A stretch of DNA of 64,000 bases from PALSA-926 sp964476835 (GTDB lineage Bacteria; Pseudomonadota; Alphaproteobacteria; Micavibrionales; UBA2020): positions 120,387-184,386 of the forward strand of contig CAYZCE010000001.1 of the NCBI GenBank assembly GCA_964476835.1, written 5' to 3'. Within the stretch, counting starts at the first letter, position 1. The number at the start of each line of letters is the position of its first letter. Positions 27,804 through 35,156 of this stretch are shown here, one piece after another. Position numbers and translations under genes: made by a program. The notes beneath the pieces were generated by a model. The model was not told where the DNA came from, ran no database searches, and saw only the letters and a program-made list of their open reading frames with translations.

Positions 27804-28337
27804 ATGTCTCGTATTGCAAAACACCCTATTAAAGTGCCTGCTGGCATCGACGTAAAAGTCAGCGGCAAGACCGTTTCGGTCAAGGGCAAGCTGGGCGAAC
27901 TCAAGCTCAACCTCGTCGATGAAATCGGCGCGGAGCTGAAGGACGGCGCCATCGCTTTCAAGCCCCTGTCGAACTCGGCCCTCGCCAAGAACATGTGGGG
28001 CACCACGGCGTCGAACTTCCGCAACATGCTGAAGGGCGTTGCCGAAGGCTACTCCAAGCGCTTGCTCATCGAAGGCGTCGGCTTCCGCGCTGCGCTGAAG
28101 GGCAAGGATCTCGTCCTGCAAATCGGCTTCAGCCATGAAGTCGACTACAAGACCCCCGATGGCATCACCATCAAGGTCCCCAAGCAGACCGAAATCGAGA
28201 TCTCCGGCATCGACAAGCAAAAGGTCGGCCAGGTCGCAGCTGAAATCCACTCGATGAAGAAGCCGGAACCCTATAAGGGCAAGGGCATCAAGTACGAAGG
28301 ACAATTCGTCCGCCGTAAGGAAGGCAAGAAGAAGTAA
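27804..28337 (+). CDS. rplF: 50S ribosomal protein L6
   Basis: A 177-residue protein starting MSRIAKHPIKVPAGIDV with the two L6 repeats and the C-terminal EPYKGKGIKYEGQFVRRKEGK. The stop overlaps the start of rplR by one base. Confidence 0.98.
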   Translation: MSRIAKHPIKVPAGIDVKVSGKTVSVKGKLGELKLNLVDEIGAELKDGAIAFKPLSNSALAKNMWGTTASNFRNMLKGVAEGYSKRLLIEGVGFRAALKGKDLVLQIGFSHEVDYKTPDGITIKVPKQTEIEISGIDKQKVGQVAAEIHSMKKPEPYKGKGIKYEGQFVRRKEGKKK

Positions 28338-28702
28338 TGACCAAAGTAACCTCCAAGCAGCGCCGTCAGTGGCGCGTTCGCAAGGTCCTCAAGAAGGCCT
28401 CCGAAAAGAACCTCCGCCCCCGCCTGACGGTCTTCCGTTCCGGCCTGCACATCTACGCGCAGGTCATCAACGACCAGACCGGCATCACGGTTGCTTCGGC
28501 CTCCACGATGGAAGCCGACCTCAAGAAGAAGCTGAAGAGCACCGCCAACAAGGAAGCGGCCGAAACCGTCGGCAAGCTTGTCGCCGAACGCGCCAAGAAG
28601 GCCGGCGTCGAGCAAGTCGCTTTCGACCGCGGTTCCTACATGTATCACGGCCGTGTCAAGGCGCTTGCAGAAGCCGCCCGCGCAGCTGGTCTGTCTTTCT
28701 AA
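28337..28702 (+). CDS. rplR: 50S ribosomal protein L18
   Basis: A 121-residue 5S-rRNA-binding protein with RPRLTVFRSGLHIYAQVI and DRGSYMYHGRVKALAEAAR. Translationally coupled to rplF through TAATG. Confidence 0.98.
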   Translation: MTKVTSKQRRQWRVRKVLKKASEKNLRPRLTVFRSGLHIYAQVINDQTGITVASASTMEADLKKKLKSTANKEAAETVGKLVAERAKKAGVEQVAFDRGSYMYHGRVKALAEAARAAGLSF

Positions 28703-28714
28703 GGGAAAAATGTA

Positions 28715-29350
28715 ATGGCAAAAGCTGAAAAAGTAGAAAAAGCTCCTGAAAAGAAGAGCACCCGCGAAGGTGGCCGTGAAGGCGGCCGTCGCGAAGGTGG
28801 TCGTCGCGACAACCGCGAAGGCGGCCGCGATCAGGAAGGCAACGAGCTGCATGAGCGTCTCGTCGCCGTCAACCGCGTCTCCAAGACCGTGAAGGGCGGC
28901 CGCCGTATGGGCTTCGTCGCGATCATGGTCGTCGGTGACGGCCGTGGCCGCATCGGCATGGGCTCGGGCAAGTCGCGCGAAGTTCCGGAAGCGATCAAGA
29001 AGGCAACCGAACAGGCGAAGCGCTCGATGATCCGCGTTCCGCTGCGTGACGGCCGCACGATCCACCACGACATCGAAGCCCGCTTCGGCGCCGGTCGCGT
29101 GCGTCTGCGTTCCGCAACGCCTGGTACCGGCGTGATCGCCGGCGGCCCGCTGCGCGCTGTATTCGAAGTGCTCGGCATCCAGGACGTCGTCGCGAAGTCG
29201 TTCGGTTCGTCGAACCCCTACAACATGGTCAAGGCCGCGCTCGCAGCCTTCGGCAAAATGGAAAGCCCGCGTTCCGTCGCTGCCCGCCGTGGCCGCCGCG
29301 TCAACGAAGTTCTGGGCCGCAAAGGCGACAAGGAGAAGGTAGATGGCTGA
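28715..29350 (+). CDS. rpsE: 30S ribosomal protein S5 with RGG-rich N-terminal extension
   Basis: A 211-residue protein. The canonical fold starts near residue 45 (LHERLVAVNRVSKTVKGG) and carries GRGRIGMGSGKSREVPEAI. The first 40 or so residues are an Arg/Gly/Glu repeat (REGGREGGRREGGRRDNREG) not present in typical S5. Its last eight bases overlap rpmD. Confidence 0.97.
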   Translation: MAKAEKVEKAPEKKSTREGGREGGRREGGRRDNREGGRDQEGNELHERLVAVNRVSKTVKGGRRMGFVAIMVVGDGRGRIGMGSGKSREVPEAIKKATEQAKRSMIRVPLRDGRTIHHDIEARFGAGRVRLRSATPGTGVIAGGPLRAVFEVLGIQDVVAKSFGSSNPYNMVKAALAAFGKMESPRSVAARRGRRVNEVLGRKGDKEKVDG

Positions 29351-29606
29351 TCAAGCAGTAGCGAAGAAGCCCGCAGCGAAGAAGGCAGCAGCCCCCAAGA
29401 AGGCGGCAGCAGCTTCGAAGTCCGGCAAGAAGATCAAGGTCACGCAGATCGGCAGCCCGATCGGCCGCATTGAAGTCCAGCAGGCGACCCTCATCGGCCT
29501 GGGCCTCAACAAGCGTCACCGCTCCAAGGTGCTGGAAGATACGCCGTCCGTCCGTGGCATGATCGAGGTGGTCAAGCACCTCGTGACGGTCGAAGACGCC
29601 GCATAA
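29343..29606 (+). CDS. rpmD: 50S ribosomal protein L30 with Ala/Lys-rich N-terminus
   Basis: An 87-residue protein. L30 is normally about 60 residues; here a leading segment of some 28 residues made of AAKKA-type units precedes KIKVTQIGSPIGR. GLGLNKRHRSKVLEDTPSVRG is the family core. Starts inside rpsE. Confidence 0.96.
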   Translation: MADQAVAKKPAAKKAAAPKKAAAASKSGKKIKVTQIGSPIGRIEVQQATLIGLGLNKRHRSKVLEDTPSVRGMIEVVKHLVTVEDAA

Positions 29607-29624
29607 GATAAAGGAACAGATAAG

Positions 29625-30167
29625 ATGAAACTCAACCAGCTGAAAGACAACCCGGGCGCGCGTAAGGCTCCCATCCTTGTCGGTCGTGGTATCGGCAGCG
29701 GCAAGGGTAAGACCTCGGGCCGCGGCGTCAAGGGTCAGAAGGCGCGTACCGGCGTCTCTATCCGCGGCTTTGAAGGCGGCCAGATGGGCCTCCTGCGCCG
29801 TATGCCCAAGCGCGGCTTCAACAACTTCACCGCGAAGAAATTCGCCGTCGTCAACCTCGACGACGTTCAGGAAGCCATCGCCTCCAAGAAGATCTCCGCG
29901 TCCAAGTCGATTGATGCGGCTGTCCTGATCGAAGCGGGCCTCATCCGCTTCCAAGGCGATGGTCTCCGTCTCGTTGCAGGCCGCGGCGCGGCGCCCAAGG
30001 CGACCTTCGTCGCCACTGGCGCCACCGCAGGTGCTGCCAAGGCCATCGAAAAGGCCGGTGGCAAGCTGGAACTCCTGCCTGCGAAGGTCAACAAGCTCCT
30101 CAAGGGCAAGGTTGGCAAGCGTCAGGCCAAGAAGGACGCAGCGACCGCAAAGGCCGCGAAGAAGTAA
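29625..30167 (+). CDS. rplO: 50S ribosomal protein L15
   Basis: A 180-residue protein starting MKLNQLKDNPGARK with the glycine-rich RGIGSGKGKTSGRGVKGQKAR. The tail after about residue 165 is Lys/Ala-rich. A strong terminator follows, which breaks the usual rplO-secY continuity. Confidence 0.98.
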   Translation: MKLNQLKDNPGARKAPILVGRGIGSGKGKTSGRGVKGQKARTGVSIRGFEGGQMGLLRRMPKRGFNNFTAKKFAVVNLDDVQEAIASKKISASKSIDAAVLIEAGLIRFQGDGLRLVAGRGAAPKATFVATGATAGAAKAIEKAGGKLELLPAKVNKLLKGKVGKRQAKKDAATAKAAKK

Positions 30168-30180
30168 TTCTTCTACGTTC

Positions 30181-30220
30181 TAAAAAAAAGCCCCGCCCGG
30201 TTCACCGGCGGGGCTTTTTT
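30181..30220 (+). terminator. Intrinsic terminator after rplO
   Basis: AGCCCCGCC (30189-30197) pairs with GGCGGGGCT (30207-30215), with GG/CC pairs inside and a TTCA loop, followed by six T. An A run on the left makes it symmetrical. It ends the str-S10-spc ribosomal transcript before secY. Confidence 0.9.
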
Positions 30221-30248
30221 ATCGCGGGAAAATGAAGCGTTTTCTTCT

Positions 30249-30277
30249 TTGCGGCACCGCGTCTTTGCGGTTAAAAT
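30249..30277 (+). promoter_or_regulatory. Possible promoter for secY-adk
   Basis: TTGCGG (30249-30254) and TAAAAT (30272-30277) are 17 bases apart, between the rplO terminator and secY. It would restart transcription about 30 bases before secY. Confidence 0.45.
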
Positions 30278-30313
30278 ACCACTCCGAACAAGCAACTAAA
30301 GGAATCTCCCCCT

Positions 30314-31657
30314 ATGGCTTCCGCCGTCGAGCAATTCGCCGCCAACCTCAATCTCGGCTCTTTCGCGAAAGCGGAAGAACTGAAGCAACGCCTCTGGTTC
30401 ACGCTGGGCGCGCTGATCATCTACCGCATCGGCACCTACATCCCGCTGCCCGGCATCGACCCGCACGTGTGGCAGCAGATCTTCCAGCAGCGCTCGGGCG
30501 GCGTGCTCGACATGTTCGACATGTTCTCCGGCGGCGCGCTGCACCGCATGTCGATCTTCGCGCTCAACATCATGCCGTACATCTCGGCCTCCATCATCAT
30601 CCAGCTGCTGACGTCGATGAATCCGCGTCTCGAGGCGATGAAGAAGGAAGGCGAGGCGGGTCGCAAGAAGCTCAATCAATATACGCGTTACTTCACCATC
30701 CTGCTTGCGGTCATCCAGGCTTACGGCCTCGCGGTCGGCCTTGAAAACATGCAAGGCGCGGGCGGCTCCGCCGTCATCGCGCCGGGCATGTTCTTCCGCA
30801 TCAGCACGATCATCACCATCGTCGGCGGCACCGTGTTCCTGATGTGGCTCGGCGAGCAGATCACCGCGCGCGGCGTCGGCAACGGCACCTCGCTCATCAT
30901 CTTCTCGGGTATCGTCGCGGGCATTCCGCGCGCGGTCGCCGGCACGCTGGCGCTCGGCCGCGAAGGCGCGATCTCGCCGATCACGATCATCGGCATGGTC
31001 ATCATGGTGATTGCCGTCATCGCGTTCATCGTCTTCATGGAACGCGCGCAACGCCGCATCGTCGTGCAATATCCGAAGCGCATGGTGGGCAACCGCATGT
31101 CGGGTGGAGATTCCAGCCACATGCCGCTCAAGATGAACACCTCCGGCGTCATCCCGCCGATCTTCGCGTCGTCGCTGCTGCTGCTGCCGCTGACCATCGT
31201 CGGCTTCTCGGGCGGCAAGGGCAGCGATGTCATGGACACCGTCTCGCGCTACCTGCAGCACGGCCAGCCCGTGTACATGGCGCTCTACGGCGCGCTGATC
31301 GTGTTCTTCGCGTTCTTCTACACCGCCATCGTCTTCAACCCCGACGAGACGGCGGAGAACCTGCGCAAGTACGGCGGCTTCATCCCCGGCATCCGCCCGG
31401 GCAAGACGACGGCAGATTATCTCGACTACGTGCTGACGCGCATCACGGTCATCGGCGCGATGTACCTCGTGCTCGTGTGCCTGCTGCCGGAAGTGTTGAT
31501 CGCGAAGTTCTCGCTGCCGTTCTACTTCGGCGGCACCAGCCTGCTGATCACCGTCTCCGTTATGATGGACACGGTCGCGCAGATCCACTCGCACCTGATC
31601 GCGCATCAGTACGAAGGGCTCATCAAGAAAACCAAGCTGAAGGGCGCGCGCAAATGA
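30314..31657 (+). CDS. secY: Preprotein translocase subunit SecY
   Basis: A 447-residue, ten-helix channel protein of the Sec translocon. Recognisable are the N-terminal LKQRLWFTLGALIIYRIGTYIPLPG, MFSGGALHRMSIFALNIMPYISASI, the plug region, and the cytoplasmic loop GFIPGIRPGKTTADYL. It has its own promoter candidate and is coupled to adk by a four-base overlap (ATGA). Confidence 0.98.
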   Translation: MASAVEQFAANLNLGSFAKAEELKQRLWFTLGALIIYRIGTYIPLPGIDPHVWQQIFQQRSGGVLDMFDMFSGGALHRMSIFALNIMPYISASIIIQLLTSMNPRLEAMKKEGEAGRKKLNQYTRYFTILLAVIQAYGLAVGLENMQGAGGSAVIAPGMFFRISTIITIVGGTVFLMWLGEQITARGVGNGTSLIIFSGIVAGIPRAVAGTLALGREGAISPITIIGMVIMVIAVIAFIVFMERAQRRIVVQYPKRMVGNRMSGGDSSHMPLKMNTSGVIPPIFASSLLLLPLTIVGFSGGKGSDVMDTVSRYLQHGQPVYMALYGALIVFFAFFYTAIVFNPDETAENLRKYGGFIPGIRPGKTTADYLDYVLTRITVIGAMYLVLVCLLPEVLIAKFSLPFYFGGTSLLITVSVMMDTVAQIHSHLIAHQYEGLIKKTKLKGARK

Positions 31658-32349
31658 GAATCATCCTTCTCGGCCCGCCGGGCGCGGGCAAGGGCACGCA
31701 GGCCCGCATCCTGATGGAGAAGTACGGCATCGTGCAGATCGCCGCCGGCGACCTGTTCCGCGAGAACATCAAGAACGGCACGCCGCTCGGCCGTCAGGTC
31801 GACGAGATCATGAAGTCCGGCAAGCTCGTGCCCGATGAAATTACCATCAAGATGATCGCCGAGCGTCTCGAAAAAGACGATTGCAAGAACGGCTTCATCC
31901 TCGACGGCTTCCCGCGCACTGTCGCGCAGGCCGAAGCGCTCGAGAAGATGCTCAAGGACAAGGGCCTGACCCTCGACGGCGTCATCCAGATGGAAGTCGA
32001 CGACGCCAAGCTGATCGACCGAATCTCCGGCCGCTTCACCTGCTCTATCTGCGGGGAGGGCTACCACGATTCTTTCAAAAAGCCTGCCAACCCGCACAAA
32101 TGCGACAAGTGCGGCGCTGAGGACAAGTTCAGCCGCCGCGCCGACGACAATGCGGCAGCCGTGGCTGAGCGCCTCAAGGTTTACCATACCCAGACCGCTC
32201 CGATCATCCCGTTCTACGAAGCACGAAAAATGATTAAGAAAGTCAACGGGATGGCGGATATGGACGTCGTCACCGCCGAAATCGAGGCCGTGCTGAAGTC
32301 CGGCGCCGGCCCCAAGGATGCCCCGCCGCCACCGCGGATCGCGGGGTAG
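31654..32349 (+). CDS. adk: Adenylate kinase with zinc-type LID
   Basis: A 231-residue enzyme converting ATP and AMP to two ADP. P-loop ILLGPPGAGKGTQ, GFILDGFPRTVAQAE and DRISGRF are intact. The LID carries CSIC and CDKC, a Cys4 zinc site as in Gram-positive adenylate kinases and a subset of proteobacterial ones. The C-terminus is longer than usual and ends in a proline-rich DAPPPPRIAG. The same frame stays open upstream inside secY but only the M at 31654 is a kinase start. Confidence 0.97.
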   Translation: MRIILLGPPGAGKGTQARILMEKYGIVQIAAGDLFRENIKNGTPLGRQVDEIMKSGKLVPDEITIKMIAERLEKDDCKNGFILDGFPRTVAQAEALEKMLKDKGLTLDGVIQMEVDDAKLIDRISGRFTCSICGEGYHDSFKKPANPHKCDKCGAEDKFSRRADDNAAAVAERLKVYHTQTAPIIPFYEARKMIKKVNGMADMDVVTAEIEAVLKSGAGPKDAPPPPRIAG

Positions 32350-32394
32350 GGCCTTCACAAATAGGCGCTTTTCCCTCAAATAGGTAAATATCTG

Positions 32395-32422
32395 TTGACG
32401 TTCGCCTGTTGAGTCTTATAAT
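32395..32422 (+). promoter_or_regulatory. Strong sigma70 promoter of the alpha operon
   Basis: TTGACG (32395-32400) and a perfect TATAAT (32417-32422) are spaced by 16 bases. Transcription would begin near 32430, about 110 bases before rpsM. Confidence 0.8.
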
Positions 32423-32460
32423 GCGCCGACTCGCTGTTCTATGGACAGCGGAAGGGTTTT

Positions 32461-32488
32461 GCGTCCTGTCAAGCGGGGCGCGTTTTTC
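32461..32488 (+). promoter_or_regulatory. Terminator-like hairpin in the rpsM leader
   Basis: GCGTCC (32461-32466) pairs with GGGCGC (32476-32481) with one G-U pair and is followed by a run of five T. It lies in the 5' leader of rpsM, so it may be an attenuator of the alpha operon. Confidence 0.35.
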
Positions 32489-32541
32489 GTAGTCGTCAGA
32501 TGGTCTGGCGATTGAATTTTGAGAGACTAAGGAGTGCTCGC

Positions 32542-32925
32542 GTGGCTCGTATTGAGGGTGTCAACATCCCGGCAGAAAAAGTGATCGGCATTGCGCTGAC
32601 CTATGTGTATGGCATTGGCCGTCCGACGGCGAAGAAGATTCTTGAACAGGCGAACATCGCCTGGGGCAAGCGCGTCAACGCCCTGACCGAAGATGAAATC
32701 AACCGCATCCGCGATACCATCAAGGCCACCGTCAAGGTCGAAGGCGAACTGCGCCGCGAACTCGCGATGGCCATCAAGCGCCTCATGGACCTCGGCTGCT
32801 ACCGCGGCCTGCGTCACCGCAAGGGCCTGCCCGTCCGCGGCCAGCGCACGCGCACCAACGCCCGCACCCGCAAGGGCCCGCGCAAGACGATCGCCGGCAA
32901 GAAGATGGCTCCGACCAAAAAGTAA
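32542..32925 (+). CDS. rpsM: 30S ribosomal protein S13
   Basis: A 127-residue protein beginning at GTG (ARIEGVNIPAEKVIGIALTYVYGIG) behind AAGGAG. The tail RGQRTRTNARTRKGPRKTIAGKK is typical. Frame upstream to 32500 is not coding. Confidence 0.97.
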   Translation: MARIEGVNIPAEKVIGIALTYVYGIGRPTAKKILEQANIAWGKRVNALTEDEINRIRDTIKATVKVEGELRRELAMAIKRLMDLGCYRGLRHRKGLPVRGQRTRTNARTRKGPRKTIAGKKMAPTKK

Positions 32926-32938
32926 GGATTAAAGACAA

Positions 32939-33367
32939 ATGACCACCACCAAAAAAGCGAAGACGGAAGCGGCCACCACCACCAAGACGGCGGTCAAGGC
33001 ACGCAAGAAGGAACGCAAGAACGTGACGACCGCAACGGCGCACGTCAACTCGACCTTCAACAACACCATCGTCACGATCACCGACGCGCAGGGCAACACC
33101 CTCGCGTGGTCGACTGCTGGCCACAAGGGCTTCAAGGGTTCGCGCAAGTCGACCCCCTACGCAGCCCAGATCGCTGCGGAAGACGCAGGCATCAAGGCGA
33201 AGGAACACGGCGTCAAGACGCTCGAAGTGCTCGTCAAGGGTCCCGGTTCGGGCCGCGAGTCCGCACTGCGCGCGCTGCAATCCGTCGGCTTCACGATCAA
33301 TTCGATCAAGGACATCACGCCGGTTCCGCACAACGGCTGCCGTCCGCGCAAAGCACGTCGCGTCTAA
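32939..33367 (+). CDS. rpsK: 30S ribosomal protein S11 with Lys/Thr-rich N-terminus
   Basis: A 142-residue protein. After a Lys/Thr/Ala-rich extension of about 27 residues it carries TATAHVNSTFNNTIVTITD and ends PHNGCRPRKARRV, the S11 signature. The downstream spacer holds a hairpin at 33382-33409. Confidence 0.97.
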   Translation: MTTTKKAKTEAATTTKTAVKARKKERKNVTTATAHVNSTFNNTIVTITDAQGNTLAWSTAGHKGFKGSRKSTPYAAQIAAEDAGIKAKEHGVKTLEVLVKGPGSGRESALRALQSVGFTINSIKDITPVPHNGCRPRKARRV

Positions 33368-33381
33368 ATTCTTTTTCGCGT

Positions 33382-33409
33382 GCGGGTGCCCCGTCTTTCG
33401 GGGGCCCGC
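33382..33409 (+). promoter_or_regulatory. Hairpin in the rpsK-rpoA spacer
   Basis: GCGGG (33382-33386) and CCCGC (33405-33409) with inner CCCC (33389-33392) and GGGG (33400-33403) form a bulged stem. No T tract follows, so it is likely a processing or translation-control element just upstream of the TTG start of rpoA. Confidence 0.4.
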
Positions 33410-33442
33410 CGCATCATTTGTGAGCAAGTAAAGGGGACGACC

Positions 33443-34459
33443 TTGATACAGAAAAACTGGCAAGAGCTGATTAAGCCCAACAAAATCGAAGTCAACACCT
33501 CCAAGGATCCCCAGCGTTTCGGCACCGTCGTCGTCGAACCGCTGGAGCGCGGCTACGGCCTGACGCTGGGCAACGCCCTGCGTCGCGTCCTGCTGTCGTC
33601 CCTGCAAGGCGCCGCCATCACCTCGATCAAGGTCGACGGCGTCCTGCACGAGTTCTCGTCGATCGACGGCGTCCGCGAAGACGTCACCGACATCGTCCTG
33701 AACATCAAGAACATCTCGCTGCGCATGCACGCGGAAGGTTCCAAGAAGGTTTACCTCAAGGCGGAAGGTCCCTGCGAAGTCAAGGCCGGCATGATCGAGA
33801 CCTCGAGCGACATCGAGATCACGAACCCCGACCTCGTCATCTGCACGCTCGGCAACAAGGCCAAGCTGAACATGGAAATCACGGTCAGCAGCGGCAAGGG
33901 CTATCGCCCGGCCGTGCAAAACCGCCCTGAAGACGCGCCCATCGGCCTGATCCCGGTCGACAGCATCTTCTCGCCGGTCCGCCGTGTTTCCTACAAGGTC
34001 GAAGACACCCGCGTCGGCCAGATCACCGACTACGACAAGCTCGTCCTCGACATCGAGACCAACGGCACCGTCAAGCCGGAAGATGCCGTCGCTTATGCCG
34101 CGCGCATCCTGCAAGACCAGCTGCAGATCTTCGTCAACTTCCAGGAACCGGATTCGGTCACCAAGGAAGAGGCGAAGGACGAACTGCCGTTCAGCCGCCA
34201 CCTGCTGCGCAAGGTCGAGGAACTCGAACTCTCCGTTCGTTCCGCGAACTGCCTCAAGAACGACAACATCATCTACATCGGCGACATGGTGCAGAAGACC
34301 CAGGCGGACATGCTCCGCACCCCGAACTTCGGCCGCAAGTCGCTCAACGAGATCAAGGAAGTTCTTTCCGCGATGGGCCTGCACCTCGGCATGAAGGTCG
34401 AAGGTTGGCCGCCTGAGAACATCGAAGACCTCGCTAAGAAACTGGAATCGGAGTTCTAA
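33443..34459 (+). CDS. rpoA: RNA polymerase alpha subunit, TTG start
   Basis: A 338-residue subunit. The family N-terminus (M)IQKNWQELIKPNKIEV begins at a TTG codon at 33443 preceded by AAGGGG seven bases away; there is no ATG at this place. The N-terminal domain (VEPLERGYGLTLGNALRRVLL) drives polymerase assembly and the C-terminal domain (LELSVRSANCLKNDNI) binds UP elements and activators. Length matches alphaproteobacterial RpoA. Confidence 0.97.
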   Translation: MIQKNWQELIKPNKIEVNTSKDPQRFGTVVVEPLERGYGLTLGNALRRVLLSSLQGAAITSIKVDGVLHEFSSIDGVREDVTDIVLNIKNISLRMHAEGSKKVYLKAEGPCEVKAGMIETSSDIEITNPDLVICTLGNKAKLNMEITVSSGKGYRPAVQNRPEDAPIGLIPVDSIFSPVRRVSYKVEDTRVGQITDYDKLVLDIETNGTVKPEDAVAYAARILQDQLQIFVNFQEPDSVTKEEAKDELPFSRHLLRKVEELELSVRSANCLKNDNIIYIGDMVQKTQADMLRTPNFGRKSLNEIKEVLSAMGLHLGMKVEGWPPENIEDLAKKLESEF

Positions 34460-34477
34460 AGACTCTGCTACTAAAAA

Positions 34478-34529
34478 CGGTACTGCTGATGTCAGGGTAC
34501 CGTCGTACAATCCGCCCTATGCGTAGGGC
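34478..34529 (+). promoter_or_regulatory. Two adjacent hairpins in the rpoA-rplQ spacer
   Basis: ACGGTAC (34478-34484) pairs with GTACCGT (34497-34503), and GCCCTA (34514-34519) pairs with TAGGGC (34524-34529) around TGCG. They precede the rplQ ribosome binding site and could tune rplQ relative to rpoA. No T runs. Confidence 0.45.
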
Positions 34530-34551
34530 AACAACGTAAGGAGAGCGCAAT

Positions 34552-35022
34552 ATGCGTCATGGAAATGCAGGCCGTAAACTCGGCGTAACCACCACTCACC
34601 GTAAGGCGATGTTTGCGAACATGGCGTCTGCGCTCATCAAACACGAGCAGATCGTCACCACGCTGCCGAAAGCCAAGGAACTGCGCGGCTTTGTCGAGAA
34701 GCTGATCACCCTCGGCAAGAACGGCAAGCTGGCAGACCGCCGCCTCGCCATCTCGCGCCTGCGCGACGAGACGATGGTCAAGAAGCTGTTCGATGTTCTC
34801 GGCCCCCGCTACCAGGCCCGCCAAGGCGGCTACACCCGCGTCCTCAAGGCCGGCTTCCGCTACGGCGACAACGCGCCGATGGCGATCATCGAGCTGGTCG
34901 AGCGCGACCGTTCCGCCAAGGGCAAGGACAGCGGTCCCGGCACCGAAGCAGCAGCTGCCGCTCCCGTCGCCGAAAAACCCGCCAAGAAGGCCGCCCCCAA
35001 GAAGAAAAAAGCGGCTGCCTAA
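34552..35022 (+). CDS. rplQ: 50S ribosomal protein L17 with Lys/Ala-rich tail
   Basis: A 156-residue protein starting MRHGNAGRKLGVTTTHRKAM. The L17 fold ends near residue 120; the rest is an Ala/Pro/Lys-rich tail ending KKKKAAA. Last gene of the alpha operon, followed by a terminator. rpsD is absent from the operon, as usual in alphaproteobacteria. Confidence 0.98.
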   Translation: MRHGNAGRKLGVTTTHRKAMFANMASALIKHEQIVTTLPKAKELRGFVEKLITLGKNGKLADRRLAISRLRDETMVKKLFDVLGPRYQARQGGYTRVLKAGFRYGDNAPMAIIELVERDRSAKGKDSGPGTEAAAAAPVAEKPAKKAAPKKKKAAA

Positions 35023-35036
35023 GTAAGGCGAAAAGA

Positions 35037-35070
35037 TTAAAAGGGCGGGATTAATTTCCCGCCCTTTTTT
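35037..35070 (+). terminator. Intrinsic terminator of the alpha operon
   Basis: AAGGGCGGGA (35041-35050) pairs perfectly with TCCCGCCCTT (35057-35066) around TTAATT and is followed by T residues. Confidence 0.93.
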
Positions 35071-35080
35071 CTTGCCTGCA

Positions 35081-35098
35081 TCTCCCGCAGGCGGGAGA
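35081..35098. repeat. Short palindrome TCTCCCGC/GCGGGAGA
   Basis: An eight-base perfect inverted repeat with a two-base AG spacer, directly after the alpha-operon terminator. Its CTCCC/GGGAG core is shared with the hairpin after tuf, suggesting a family of small dispersed palindromes. Confidence 0.5.
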
Positions 35099-35105
35099 GG
35101 GAGTT

Positions 35106-35135
35106 TTGCCCGTAGAGAAATATGTGTGCTACAAT
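35106..35135 (+). promoter_or_regulatory. Possible promoter for the degP-like gene cluster
   Basis: TTGCCC (35106-35111) and TACAAT (35130-35135) with an 18-base spacer, about 20 bases before the start codon region of the protease gene. Confidence 0.5.
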
Positions 35136-35156
35136 GCGCGGATTAAGAGGATACCC

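Noticed and set aside
30844..31653. Long upstream extension of the adk frame inside secY
   Set aside because: Secondary frame of secY; the adenylate kinase P-loop starts exactly at the ATG at 31654.
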